Shown: positions 47,511 through 59,331, counted from the stretch's first letter. The stretch: 64,000 bases of DNA from Agapanthus africanus (GCA_030015575.1 CM057347.1:408488248-408552247); one strand, 5' to 3'. Notes: generated by a model from the sequence alone, not told the origin. Numbers and translations: made by a program.

Positions 47511-48170
47511 TAAGCCCCCTTTGTTCAACATCGACAGAGGCAAATGATGATTCGCTCCTGGCAACATTCCAGTTGTAGCGGTGCTGATGCCGAAATCGGT
47601 ATCTAAAATCCAAGCTTGCAGCAAAAAAAGCTAGCGAGCCACACATGCATACGAAATAGCCGAAATGATGGGGCAACTTGTAATAAAAAGCAGCAAGTAA
47701 AAATGTATGCATGAAAACAACCGAAATGATAGGGCAACTCGCAATAAAAAGCAGCGAGTAGAAAAATAAATAAATTGCCGAAATGATTGGGCACCGCGAA
47801 AAATAGCCGAAATGATAGGGCAATCGCGACCTCCGCGATATAAAAACTGAAATGATAGAGCATCGCGGAAAAAGAAAAAAAATATAAAAGAAAAGTTTCA
47901 ATTTATGCCCTACAGGTGATGTTCCATCACACCCTGTACACAATCCAAGGGCGTAAACAAAAAGGGAACATACCTCCCCCCCAGGTTTCACCAAAGAAAG
48001 AAGCTAAATATCGACGGGCCACAAGCGACCTAGAGATCATCCCAGCATTCGTCTCATAACGACGGACACAACGTCAAGCTAAGCGGAATAGCGGCAACTC
48101 CCAGTTCCATGGATCGGTGGTATACATACCGCCAACATTCAAACCGCCATCCCGTGAAATGCGGATACAA
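47511..48170 (+). repeat. ~55-bp repeats, motif copy and spacer, element A
   Basis: 47640-47870 is the inverse of B's 28040-28380 array ('tagccgaaatgattgggc' units with 'aataaaaagcagcgagtaaa' spacers). A motif copy lies at 47932-47952. The ORFs here are shadows of the array. The remaining sequence (47960-48170) shows no gene. Confidence 0.65.
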
Positions 48171-50128
48171 TCAGCAAAATTCCTGGTTACGTGGAACGCG
48201 GATAACGTCACTCTTTGACCCCATGGAAAACGTCCAGAGCGGATCCTGGTCCTCGCAGAGCACGGCAGTGAACCCGTGTGAAGCATCCAGAGCGGAGCCT
48301 AGTCCTCGCCGAGCACGGCAGTGAACCCGTGTGAAGCATCTAGTGCAAAATTCCTGGTTACGTGGAACGCGGATAACGTCACTCTTGGACCCCGTGGAAA
48401 ACGTCCAGAGCGGATCCTGGTCCTCGTAGAGCACGGCAGTGAACCCGTGTGAAGCATCCAGAGCGGAGCCTGGTCCTCGCGGAGCACGGCAGTGAACCCA
48501 TGTGAAGCATCTAGTGCAAAATTCCTGGTTACGTGGAACGCGGATAACGTCACTCTTTGACCCCGTGGAAAATGTCCAGAGCGGATCCTGGTCCTCGCAG
48601 AGCACGGCAGTGAACCCGTGTGAAGCATCCAGAGCGGAGCCTAGTCCTCGCCGAGCACGGCAGTGAACCCGTGTGAAGCATCTAGTGCAAAATTCCTGGT
48701 TATGTGGAACGCGGATAACGTCACTCTTTGACCCCGTGGAAAACGTCCAGAGCGGATCCTGGTCCTCGCAGAGCACGGCAGTGAACCCGTGTGAAGCATC
48801 CAGAGCGGAGCCTAGTCCTCGCCGAGCACGGCAGTGAACCCGTGTGAAGCATCTAGTGCAAAATTCCTGGTTACGTGGAACGCGGATAACGCCACTCTTT
48901 GACCCCGTGGAAAACGTCCAGAGCGAATCCTGGTCCTCGCAGAGCACGGTAGTGAACCCGTGTGAAGCATCCTGAGCGGAGCCTAGTCCTCGCCGAGCAC
49001 GGCAGTGAACCCGTGTGAAGCATCTAGTGCAAAATTCCTGGTTACGTGGAACGCGGATAACGTCACTCTTTGACCCCGTGGAAAACGTCCAGAGCGGATC
49101 CTGGTCCTCGCAGAGCATGGCAGTGAACCCGTGTGAAGCATCCAGAATGGAGCCTAGTCCTCGCCGAGCACGGCAGTGAACCCGTGTGAAGCATCTAGTG
49201 CAAAATTCCTGGTTACGTGGAACGCGGATTACGTCACTCTTTGACCCCGTGGAAAACGTCCAGAGCGGATCCTTGTCCTCGCAGAGCACGGCAGTGAACC
49301 CGTGTGAAGCATCCAGAGCAGAGCCTAGTCCTCGCCGAGCACGGCAGTGAACCCGTGTGAAGCATCTAGTGAAAAATTCCTGGTTACGTGGAACGCGGAT
49401 AACGTCACTCTTTGACCCCGTGGAAAACGTCCAGAGCGGATCCTGGTCCTCGCAGAGCACGGCAGTGAACCCGTGTGAAGCATCCAGAGCAGAGCCTAGT
49501 CCTCGCCGAGCACGGCAGTGAACCCGTGTGAAGCATCTAGTGCAAAATTCCTGGTTAGGTGGAACGCGGATAACGTCACTCTTTGACCCCGTGGAAAACG
49601 TCCAGAGCGGATCCTGGTCCTCGCAGAGCACGGCAGTGAACCCGTGTGAAGCATCCAGAGCGGAGCCTAGTCCTCGCCGAGCACGGCAGTGAACCCGTGT
49701 GAAGCATCTAGTGCAAAATTCCTGGTTACGTGGAACGCGGATAACGTCACTCTTTGACCCCGTGGAAAACGTCCAGAGTGGAGCCTAGTCCTCGCCGAGC
49801 ACGGCAGTGAACCCGTGTGAAGCATTTAGTGCAAAATTTTTAGTTACGTGGAACACGGATATCGTCACTCTTTGACCCCGTGGAAAACGTCCAGAGCGGA
49901 TCCTGGTCCTCGCAGAGCATGGCAGTGAACCTGTGTGAAGCATCCAGAGCGGAGCCTAGTCCTCGCCGAGCACGGCAGTGAACCCGTGTGAAGCATCTAG
50001 TGCAAAATTCCTGGTTACGTGGAACGCGGATAACGTCACTCTTTGACCCCGCGGAAAACGCCCAGAGCGGAGCCTGGTCCTTGCCAAGCACAACAGTGAA
50101 CCCGTGTGAAGCATCCAGAGCAAACACC
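48171..50128 (+). repeat. 171-bp tandem array in the 3' region of element A
   Basis: The phrase 'tcctggttacgtggaacg' recurs at 48181, 48352, 48523, 48694, 48865, 49036, 49207, 49378, 49549 and 49720, each exactly 171 bp apart. Further copies are at 49838 (one unit shortened by 53 bp) and 50009. Each unit contains two ~54-bp sub-repeats ending in 'cacggcagtgaacccgtgtg'. Since 171 = 3 x 57, the minus strand stays open for 486 codons (49631-48171); I treat that as a by-product. Units are highly alike, so amplification is recent. Confidence 0.9.
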
Positions 50129-50597
50129 GGACTGTGGAGTCCTTAAAATCCACGGACTATGATGTCCTTGACCTCGACCGTGATGTCTTAAAACTAACGA
50201 TCAACTACCCCGATTCCCTACGGATTCTGCCTTGGTTTAAGGGTACATCTCTTCACTCCTTTGATACCTGGCGTTGTAATTCCTCAACGTCTTCAAAGAG
50301 GTGACGGGTCCCTGCAACCAAACATCGGACTGTGGAGTCCCTAAATCCATGGACTATGAGGTCCTTAACCTTGACCGTGATGTCTTAAAACTAACATCGG
50401 ACTGTGGAGTCCCTAAATCCACGGACTATGAGGTCCTTAACCTTGACCGTGATGTCTTAAAACTAACATCGGACTGTGGAGTCCCTAAATCTACGGACTA
50501 TGAGGTCCTTAACCTTGACCGCGACGTCTTTAAACTACAATATCTGGAGCAGCCCCCTGACCCCGTGAAACACGGATAAGGGTGACCACATCCAACA
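50129..50597 (+). repeat. LTR-derived repeats in the 3' region of element A
   Basis: Three and a half copies of a ~74-bp unit 'GGACtgtggaGTCC...GGACtatgagGTCC...GACcgtgatGTC' (50130-50190 and 50325-50545), plus 'gtacatctcttcactcctttgatacc'. These also occur in the LTR of A (35940-36170). Non-coding. Confidence 0.7.
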
Positions 50598-50815
50598 CTT
50601 GCAGGTCCTCACGACCTGTAAGGAGGAAAAACTCTCTTGTGAGATCCTTACGACTCTTAAGGGAAAACCCGCTTAAGAATTCTCACGATTCTTAAGAAGA
50701 ATTTACACCTATGGGATCCTCTCGACCTGTAGGGAGAAAAACTCTTTATGAGACCCGCGTGGCTCATAAAATGCAAAAGTCTTAGAAAGCAGATCTTATC
50801 CCTGAATCCTGAGCC
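50598..50815 (+). other. Six-hairpin cassette 3 of element A
   Basis: GCAGGT/ACCTGT-type first hairpin, then four more with 'atccttacga', 'attctcacga', 'atcctctcga' and 'acccgcgtgg' loops, and a decayed lead stem up to about 50815. More diverged than the other six cassettes. Confidence 0.6.
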
Positions 50816-51232
50816 ATCGCTGTCCTGCAAGGAGATCAAGATAAATTGTCCGCAGAACACATTCAATAGAAAAGGGACACACCATTGAAAAGAAAAATAT
50901 GTCTTCATTTATAAATCTCCCTTCGACAACAATACTCGATCTAAAGCCAGCACAAGCAACCCGATACGGGAGATAACAAGGAAAGTTTCTGATCTGTATC
51001 CTATCAGGCGCGCATTTGCAGCTGTGCAAATGTTTGAAAGCAAATGTTACCCGAGGCACTGACGCGCATGCAACGTAACGATGGTGCTCGCAATTAAAGA
51101 AAATTCCCTTGAGAAAAACATGCAGCTCGTTTACGCAAGCAAGACATACGTACGACTATCTGACAAACATGGAAATTCAACAGAAAGCATGCAAACCGCC
51201 AATGATAAAAGGAGTACATTGATTCAAACATA
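50816..51232. other. Downstream region of the antisense ORF, element A
   Basis: Mixed sequence without repeats. Probably the 3' untranslated part of the antisense ORF that ends at 51233; minus-strand ORFs of 80-100 codons here have no recognisable features. Confidence 0.4.
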
Positions 51233-51766
51233 CTACACTTCTGGGAAAAGATCACCAAACAAGGGATCAGAAATGCAAGGGTTAACAAAGCAAAACACAA
51301 AATTCTCCAGCTCCCTCTCTGCTTTCTCCAGCACGTCAAAATGACGGTTTTCGCGAGGAGTCGCTTCCCATCGGTTGGAGTCGTGCTCATCAACGAAAGC
51401 AGACATGACGGCCCGGCGGGCTCTTATCTGACTCAGTATATGAACTGAGTAATCCTTCAGAGCCTGAGTGATTAGACAAGCCTCGTGAAAGCACTTAAGC
51501 TTGTCCTCCACCGCGTCAAGGATCGCCGAAGTCATCTCCACCGGATGAGGGGGTATATCGGCAAGCACAGACAGGAGGATCATCCGGAGCCAAATGGAGC
51601 CCATGGGAAGAGGAGAGCCCCGACGAGTCAGTAGCTCGTACATCGCCGTGTCACATTGAGCGTCGGTGAGAAGGGGATCCGCCAGCCGCGCAGCGAAGCG
51701 AGGGATTATCTCCTCAAGGGGCACCTCCCATGGTTGCCGACGAGCATGGGAACGATTGCAAGCCAT
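51233..51766 (-). CDS. Antisense cargo ORF of element A, function unknown
   Basis: 177 residues from the ATG at 51766. A longer reading from 52000 (255 residues) is open, but its N-terminus is hydrophobic and compositionally different, so I prefer the internal start. The product is mostly alpha-helical in appearance, with an Arg-rich N-terminus, 'LLTRRGSPLP', and a charged C-terminal helix ('FDVLEKAERELENF'). I recognise no family. It lies between the arrays and the polypurine tract, opposite to the element, exactly where B carries its plant mobile domain gene, but the two do not look alike. Antisense extra genes in this position are known from Tat elements such as maize Grande. Confidence 0.55.
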   Translation of the reverse strand: MACNRSHARRQPWEVPLEEIIPRFAARLADPLLTDAQCDTAMYELLTRRGSPLPMGSIWLRMILLSVLADIPPHPVEMTSAILDAVEDKLKCFHEACLITQALKDYSVHILSQIRARRAVMSAFVDEHDSNRWEATPRENRHFDVLEKAERELENFVFCFVNPCISDPLFGDLFPEV

Positions 51767-52212
51767 GACGATGGATCGGGTTCTCAAAGATGACCACCTT
51801 AAGGTATGAATGGGTTTCTCTGTGAAGAAAAGAAGTAAGGCATGGGGTTCAGGTGATAAAGGGGAGCATTTAATGCTATGCACAAAAAATGATATGCATG
51901 GTGGGACTATTCTCAAAGCTCGGAAAGAAGGGGAGAGCGTTGGAAATGAAATCCAATGACGCATTGGAATTAGGTTAGGGAAATGAAACGTCCCATTCAA
52001 ACAGATCCCTGCATGCGCAACACGTGAGCACTAGCCTTTGATTGGAAAATAAGGTGGCACTGCACAGACACAACAGAAAACTAAGCTCTGAGAACGAGAA
52101 TCAAGTTCTTAAAAGAAAGGTTTGAAAATAAGAGGATGAAAAAGTGAAGGAGCTTCTGAAAGGACAATTCATCTACCCTACTCCCAAAACAGATCCGACG
52201 GTCACAAAGGTG
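51767..52212 (-). promoter_or_regulatory. Putative promoter/leader of the antisense ORF, element A
   Basis: Non-coding by composition. Contains an 'aagctctgagaacgagaatc' phrase with dyad symmetry near 52083-52110 ('GAGAACgagaatcaaGTTCTT'). I do not see a TATA box as clear as the one in B. The assignment as promoter is by position only. Confidence 0.3.
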
Positions 52213-52263
52213 ACAGCGTTGTACTCACGTGCTGACACGTGAGAACAACGCTGTGGGGGCATT
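52213..52263 (+). other. Polypurine tract and adjacent G-box hairpin of element A
   Basis: Inverted repeat 52213-52231 (ACAGCGTTGTACTCACGTG) with 52236-52254 (CACGTGAGAACAACGCTGT): 19-nt arms, one mismatch, 4-nt loop. It is followed directly by GGGGGCATT and the LTR at 52264. Same layout as in B (6316-6365) with different arms. Confidence 0.75.
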
Positions 52264-55200
52264 TGTTTCCTGATTTAAAATCAGGAAAGCTTACGGAAAA
52301 GGCTTCAGAAAAGGGTCACGTGCTTACACGTGACCAGCAGTCACGTGTTGGCACGTGACATCTAAAACCATCGGCAAGGCAAATTCAGCTTCCCGACTAC
52401 ATCAAAGAAAAGGGCTTCAGAAAGGGTCACGTGCTCCCACGTGACCTGGGTCACGTGTTGGCACGTGACAATTAAAAGCGGCTTCAAAGGCAAACCGGTT
52501 CCCTGATCAAATCAAGGAAAAAGCTTCAGAAGAGTTCACATGCTCCCACGTGACCAGGGTCACGTGTTGGCACGTGATAATCAAAAGCAGCAGATTTGTT
52601 CTCCGGTTAAATCAAGAAAAAAAGGCTCCAGACGAGGGTCACGTGCTCACACGTGACCAGGGGTCACGTGGTGTCACGTGACAGCTAAGCAGCGACCAGA
52701 AAGCAGAGCGCAAAAAGAAAGAAGAGGGCTCGTTCCAAGGGGGTCACGTGCCCACATGTGACCAAGGGTCACGTGGCTACACATGACCAGCTTTCAAAGC
52801 CTATCTACTAACAGAATTAAATTCTGAGAAAAGACCTCTTAAATCTTTTCAAAGCAACCGATTGAATAAAAGATTTAAAGGTGATTAAATACCATCTATC
52901 TATGGGAAAATCTCGAATTTGGAAAGATTTCCCCGTAAAATCTAACCAAAATAACAAAGGAGAATCTCTGGATTTAAAATCCAATGGTGAATAAAATTCA
53001 CCTAATAATCCAAAGGTCCAAAACGAATGATGGATGCAAATCAAATCTCTCAATGAAAGATTCACCAAAACCAATTGATTCGGCTGCTTCTCCTATAAAT
53101 AGGAGCCAAGAGACATACACAAGAGGATATATATGCAGAGGGAAGAAAAGAGAGAGAGCCTTGATACTTAGAAGAATTTGGATCTTCTGCAAAAGAAAAC
53201 CCTAGGTAAGAAAGGGAAGGCTTTTTGAAAGAAAAGAGAAATTAATTCTCAACAGAGTTTAACTCTGATATAAAACAGAAGAACATGGTTCTTTCTTTGA
53301 TGGAGGATCTGTAAAGTGCACATCTCCCCTTGAGTTGAGAATTTAATTCTCAATGGGTTGAGATCCTGCCATGCAGATCCAAAGCACAGAGAGAGAATGC
53401 AAGCACGAGAATTTAATTCTCACAGAACTATAGGAATTTAATTCCTTTAAAATAAAATTAGGGTTTGACCCTGTGTTATGGGAATTTAATTCCTTCAGAA
53501 TGAAAAGAATCAGGGTTTAACCCTAATTAAGAATTTAGTTCTGTGAAAACAACAAGAATTTAATTCCCTTAATCTTACTCCCCAGAATAATTCTCTAACA
53601 GAGAGTGGGAGTTTAATTCCTTAAAGCTTTTATTAGGGTTTAACCCTATTCAGTTCTTCACATATATGAGGAATTTAATTCCTACAGAAAATTCAGAGTT
53701 CAACTCTTCAAAAGGAACTAGGAATTTAATTCCTCTGAAATTATTGTCAGGGTTCAACCCTACGAGGAATTTAATTCCTGAAAGGGATTAACAGATCTTC
53801 TAAACAACTACAGAAAAGAAGGGTCACATGTCACCACGTGACCCCCCCAAAAGATCTACAGAAAGCCCTTTGAGGCAGTGCCTCACGTGACCCACGTGAC
53901 CCTTGGCAGAAGCTTTAACATACTCCATTCAAACACCCGTCACGTGATGACACGTGATGCTCCAAAAGATACGATCTTTTCAGCAGAACAAACGAAGGGA
54001 GGACGCCCTCACGTGCTACCACGTGACCCCTCTTGCCTTAGCGTCTAACGCTAAAATGGAACCCCCGAATCCAGTGTTAAAACACTGTTGGGCCTTAGTG
54101 TTCAACACTAATCGAAGAACTTTATTTGCAGTGTTCAACACTGATTACCTTAGTGTTTAACACTAATGTGAGATCTCTGTTGCCAGTGTTTAACACTGAT
54201 CTGTTTTAGTGTTTAACACTAATTTGAGAGCCTTGTTGCTGGTGTTTAACACCAACTATCTGTTAGTGTTAAACACTAACTTGTCAATCTCATTCCCAGT
54301 GTTCAACACTGATTGGTCTGTAGTGTTTAACACTAGGCATTGGCCCAATTGGCTAAATGGCCAGAGGTAAACTCTCTCCTCCAATGGACCAACAGGAAGC
54401 CAATATTCCAGACATGATTGGACTTAGCCCAAGCTGGCCATAAGTCCTCAATTCGTAATTAACTGGGCTAATGGGCTCATAACATAACTAATTGGTCTTG
54501 ATCCTAAATTGGGCCAAAGACTATTTAATTCACTCCGGTTCCAGGGTACATCTCTTCACTCCTTTGATACTTGGCGTTGTAATCCCTCAACGTCTTCAAA
54601 GAGGTGACGGGTCCCGATGACCACACATTGATACGGACTGTAGGGTCCTTATACCCATGGACTACGACGTCCTTAACCTCGACCGAGATGTCTTAAAACT
54701 AACAACGGACTGTGGGGTCCTTAAACCCATGGACTACGACGTCCTTAACCTTGACCGAGATGTCTTAAAACTACTCATGGACCGCAATGTCCTTAAACTA
54801 CCCATGGACCGCAATGTCCTTAAATTACCCATGGACCGCCATGTCCCTAAACTGGAACAATAGAGCCACGCATGCTCTTTTGCCGGATCTAAACGATCCC
54901 GTTTAAGTTGATCTTAGCCTTAAATACGGCTAACGTATCCTTAAACCTTCAAACAGACTGGACTATGAATCCCTCCAATCAACTTTGGTTCAAGTGTACA
55001 TCTCGGAACTCCTTTGATACCTGTCGTTGTAATCCTTCAACGCCGTCAGAGAGGTAACGGGTCCCGACGGCCATACATACGATGGACCACTACGTCCCCA
55101 AACTGGAACAATGGAGCCCAAATGCTCTCTTGTCGGATCTAAACGATCCCGTTAAGTTGATCTTAGTCTCGAGTTAGACTAACGCATCCTTAACAAACGT

Positions 55201-55656
55201 TTGAGTTGATCTTAGCCTCAAATATGGCTAACGTATCCTCAAACCAAACCCCCAAACCCAAATCTAAGATAATACAGATTTGGACTAGTCCACGCCCTAC
55301 GGGCGACGATATAACTCGGTCTCCGTAAACAATCCACGGGCAACAAAACATAAAATAAACACACACGACACAAAGTGACCATCTGGAGAAGGAGAAAGTT
55401 GTTACCGTGATGCGGTAGCGTAATTAACTGCAGGGGCTTGCGCCTGCAGGGAAGAGCGTCCCCACAATCAAAAACCTTTCAAGCGAGGGGGAATCTGACG
55501 AAGTCTGCTACATCGGCCGCATCCGTCTAAACCTCCGATGCAAGGTGCCATAAATCAACTTGGCATTTTCGGAGAGGTAGACGGATAGCACCAAATAGCA
55601 TCTGCCCCGAACCTCAGGCGAGACGCCAAGTCTAGGCCGCCGTTTGGAGGGGAACA
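52264..55656 (+). repeat. 3' LTR of element A
   Basis: 3393 bp, collinear with 33667-37058, roughly 60 substitutions and very few indels by eye, many of them transitions. The TATA word is at 53094-53101 and the recurrent motif at 55321-55341. G-box, TTTAA-core and GGAC words are as in the 5' copy. Confidence 0.93.
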
Positions 55657-55661
55657 AAGCC
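55657..55661. repeat. Target-site duplication of element A (right copy)
   Basis: AAGCC after the CA terminus at 55656; matches 33662-33666. It overlaps the first codons of B's gag. Confidence 0.92.
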
Positions 55662-55812
55662 ATTGATCTTCTGTTTTCTGCACAGAGCAAGACACCAAAT
55701 CGAAGTACCTCGAATCCACAGGCAACCACAGCAAACCGCGATTCGTTCGTGAACACGACACATGAAGTTTGGAGTGGAAAGAGGAAGAGGTCCCACCGGG
55801 CGTGCCAGAATC
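55661..55812 (-). other. 5' leader, primer-binding site and gag start codon of element B
   Basis: Minus-strand PBS at 55790-55807 (same sequence as in C), five bases inside the 5' LTR. The leader is homologous to that of A (37059-37210). The gag ATG is at 55663-55661; element A inserted immediately after it, so only the first two codons remain on this side. Confidence 0.82.
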
Positions 55813-58682
55813 TGTTCCCCTCCGAATGACAGCGCGACGTAGAGACGTCTAGCTTGAGATTCGGGGCAGATGCTGTTTTATTTTATCCGTCCACCTCTCC
55901 GAAGATGCCAAGTTGATTTATGGCACCGTGTATCGAAGGTTTAGATGGATGCGGTCGATGTAGCAGACTTCGTCAGATTCCCCCTCGCTTGAGCGGTTTT
56001 TTATTGTGGGGACGCTCTTCCCTGCAGGCACAAGCCCCTGCAGTTAATTACGCTACCGCATCGCGGTAACGACTTTCTCCTTCTCCGGATGTTCACTTCG
56101 TGTCGTGGGTGTTTGTTTTGTTTGTGGTTGCCCGTGGATTGTATACGGAGACTAATTTATGTCGTCGCCCGTAAGACGTGGATTAGTCCAAATCCATATT
56201 TTCTTAGATTTGGGTTTGGGGTTTTGGTTTAAGGATACGTTAGCCATATTTGAGGCTAAGATCGACTTAAACGTTTGTTAAGGATACGTTACTCTAATTT
56301 GAGACTAAGATCAACTTAACGGGATCGTTTAGATCCGATAAAAGAGCATTTGGGGGCTCTATTGTTCTATTTTAGGGACATAGTGGTCCATTGAATGTAT
56401 GGCCGTCGGGACCCGTCACCTCTCTGAAGATGTTGAAGGATTACAACGACAGATGTCAGAGAAGTTCAGAGATGTACTCTTGAACCAAAGTTGGTTGGGA
56501 GATCTATAGTCCAATTTGAGACTAAAGTTTGTTTGAAGGTTTTGGTTTAAGGACACGTTAGCCATATTTGAGGCTAAGATCAACTTAAACGTTTGTTAAG
56601 GATACGTTAGTCTAATCTGAGACTAAGATCAATTTAATGGGATCATTTAGATCCAACAAAAGAGCATTTGGGCTCTATTGTTCTAGTTTAGGGACATAGT
56701 GGTCTATTGAATGTATGGCCGTCGGGACCCGTCACCTCTCTGAAGACGTTGAAGGATTACAACGATAGATATCAGAGGAGTTCAGAGATGTACCCTTGAA
56801 CCAAAGTTGGTTAGGAGATCTACAGTCCAATTTGGGACTAAAGTCTGTTTGAAGGTTTTGGTTTAAGGACACGTTAGCCATATTTGAGGCTAAGATCAAC
56901 TTAAACGTTTGTTAATGATACGTTAGTCTAATTTGAGACTAAGATCAACTTAATGGGATCATTTAGATCCAACAAAAGAGTATTTGGGCTCTATTGTTCT
57001 AGTTTAGGGACATAGTGGTCCATTGCCAGTTTAGGGACATGGTGGTCTATTGCCGGTTTAGGGACATGGTGGTCCAGCATTTCCATTTTGGGGACGAATA
57101 TTGGTTTAAGGACTCATTAGTCCATGAGTTTAAGGACCCCACAATCCGTAGCAATGTGTGATTGTCGGGACCCGTCACCTCTCTGACGACGTTGAGGGAT
57201 TACAACGACAAATATCAGAGGAGTTCAGAGATGTACCCTTGAACCGGGTGTAAATTGATTTGAGAGAGCAGTCGTACTCAGTCAATTTAATTTGAGAACT
57301 TATGGCCAGAATTGGGCTAAGTCCAGTTGAGAATATTCAATATTTTATTTGTGTTTGGCCTGTCAGGCCTTTATTTGGGCTCTGCCCTTTTTAATAATGC
57401 ACTGCCTTTTTATATTTGGTTTGATAGACCTTTTAAGTGGGCTCTGCTCCTTTTTTTAAATAATGCATTGCATTTTGGTCTGATAGACCTTTTAATTGGG
57501 CTCTGCCCTTTTTAATAATGCACTGCATTAAATGTTCTGACAATTCCCCACGTGGATTGTCAGGCGCTTTGTGCCAATTGAGGAGCGCGAGGCGCAAATT
57601 CATGTGGAGGTGACACGTGTCACGCGCTGGTGAGCGCAAGTTTGTTAGCGCAGTGCGCTGCGCCAGTGCGCTGCTGACACGTGGCGCGCTCTGGTGACTT
57701 GCGCCAACCCAAGAGAGCAGTGCTCTGTTTTTAGAAGCGCAAGGCGCAGTTGTTCTGTGATTGACACGCGGCGCTCTTTGGTGGCTTGCGCCAATCCAAG
57801 GAGCGCAACAGTGCAAATTTCAAAAGTGCAAGGCACTGTTTAATATCCTGATCAAATTTAGATCAAAGAAAACAAGTTTTTCTTTCTCCAGAGAGGTTCT
57901 ACCTCAAATTTCAAGAACTAGTTGTTCATCAACAAGGCAATGCCTTTATATAGATCGAAAGATCTAATAAAGAAGTAAAATTACTTCTTTTTTATTATTA
58001 TCTTTTTATTAAAGATCTTGATCTTGTTCTTAGATCTTTGATCTTTTTTAGAAGAAATTCTTCTTTTTTCTAAAGGTTTTGCCCTTTTCTTTTCTTCGAG
58101 TTCTTCTCAAAGTTTTAGAGGAGTTCTGTATCTGTATCTCTGTCTTTTAGACTTGGAGTTTAGGGGCCTTTATATAGTGCCAATTGATTTGTTAAATCAG
58201 TTAAAGAGATCTTTTCTCTGATTGATTTAGGGATGTTTCCCCATCGCTAAATCTTTGATCCTAGGGCTTCTGTTTTACAAAAGATAATCTTCTTGTTTTA
58301 ACAAGATTAGAAAGATCTTTCCAAAATTTTATTGTTTAAATTCTGGCACCGTTGGCGCAAGCGCACCTGCGCTTGACACATGTCGCGCAGCGCAGAGCGC
58401 AGCGCAACTGCGCAGGCAGGTGTCGCGCAGCGCAACTGCGCTATCGCAACTCCGCTGACACGTGTCTCGCAGCGCAGAGCGCAGCGCAACTGAAGCGTTG
58501 CTTCCTTTATTTTATTTTAAAACAGAGCCTTGCTTTGATTGGCTGCACTGTTTTGGGCGCAGCGCTGGCGTGTCTGCTTCTGACACGTGGCGCGTTGCGC
58601 GCAGCGCAAGGAATCTGAAGCGTTGCTTCAATTTTTGAATTTTTGAAATTCAAACAGTACTTTGCTCTGATTGGGGGAAACA
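55813..58682 (-). repeat. 5' LTR of element B
   Basis: 2870 bp, collinear with 3512-6315 but several per cent different. Minus-strand TATA-like sequences are at 57945-57952 and 58169-58176. Recurrent motif at 56130-56150 and GGAC-N6-GTCC words at about 57007-57150. The U3 end is rich in 'gcgcagcgcaactgcgctgacacgtgtc' phrases. Confidence 0.88.
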
Positions 58683-58687
58683 AACAC
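58683..58687. repeat. Target-site duplication of element B (right copy)
   Basis: AACAC directly after the CA terminus; matches 3507-3511. Confidence 0.9.
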
Positions 58688-59245
58688 ATAGATTGTTTTG
58701 AAAAGAGAGCATTGCTTTTAGGCCATGTTCCATAGGAAGAAAGCAGTTTTTTACCACCACACTCCAATGTGAAGATATGATTTTCATATCTCAAGAATGA
58801 ATAGGATTTTCCTATTCAAAATTTTCATTAAGGGACATGGGAGTTTTGATCCTTGTTCTTGTTTTCTTTTGAAAAAATAGAGTTTTATCTATTTCCAAAG
58901 ATAAGTTCAAGAAATAGGTTGGCCTATTTTATTATATGCAGAATATGAGATGACCTATGTTCTAGGTTCTGTCTAAGGGGTTATGAACATGTGATCACAT
59001 GTTTGAGATCTTCACAAAAATATGGAATTTTCCATATTTCTAAGTTTTCGAACTCCATGGTCATGGCTGCGGGAAAGACCCCATGCTTGGGTGAAAACTT
59101 CATAGAAGTTTTCATGGGTCTTCTTCTTGATCCTTGTTAAGGAAGAGAAAAGGAGAGACATCAGAGAGAAGAGAGAAGGTAGAGGATCAGGGATTCCATT
59201 CCTATGATTCTTACATTCTTCTTATTCTTCTTCTTTCTTCTCTTT
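58688..59245. repeat. Right flank of the nest, paralogous to the left flank
   Basis: 58709-58830 ('gcttttaggccatgttcc', then 'accacactccaatgtgaagatatg') is similar to 3388-3500, and 58910-59230 resembles 2160-2480. The target site of B was therefore a locally duplicated, LTR-like repeat. No gene. Confidence 0.5.
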
Positions 59246-59246
59246 G

Positions 59247-59250
59247 AGAA

Positions 59251-59331
<81 letters not shown>
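59247..59331. repeat. Compound microsatellite (TAAA)n (TA)n
   Basis: About 11 TAAA units followed by about 19 TA units. Simple sequence, likely polymorphic. Confidence 0.95.

Larger units (their letters stand above)
33667..55656 (+). mobile_element. Element A: 22-kb Tat-like Ty3/Gypsy retrotransposon inserted in B
   Basis: Plus-strand element with AAGCC duplications, 3.4-kb LTRs, PBS at 37064, gag and protease (37211-42580), RT and two RNase H domains (42611-44977), integrase (to 46455), a 5.8-kb 3' region with arrays and an antisense ORF, polypurine tract and 3' LTR. It is the same family as B in leader, gag, pol and R/U5, but differs in U3, in its array and in its antisense cargo. The gag-pol frame has about nine stops and one frameshift, although the LTRs differ by only about 60 positions in 3.39 kb (my count by eye). 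Confidence 0.92.
3512..58682 (-). mobile_element. Element B: nested Tat-like Ty3/Gypsy retrotransposon carrying a plant mobile domain gene
   Basis: Minus-strand LTR element bounded by AACAC duplications. Order in element sense: 5' LTR 58682-55813, primer-binding site, gag start at 55663 (split by element A), gag remnant fused to RT (33576-31570), RNase H and integrase (31330-29345), structured 3' region (29344-25827), an antisense multi-exon gene (25795-6418), polypurine tract and 3' LTR (6315-3512). Without A and C it is about 19.4 kb. The gag capsid, zinc knuckles and protease are missing and the integrase catalytic residues are altered, so it looks non-autonomous. The LTRs differ by several per cent by eye, clearly more than those of A and C, as expected for the outermost and oldest member of the nest. 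Confidence 0.88.

Noticed and set aside
48171..49631. 486-codon minus-strand ORF with 57-residue repeats
   Set aside because: It is the 171-bp tandem array read in a frame kept open by its period; no start context, domain or neighbour supports a gene.
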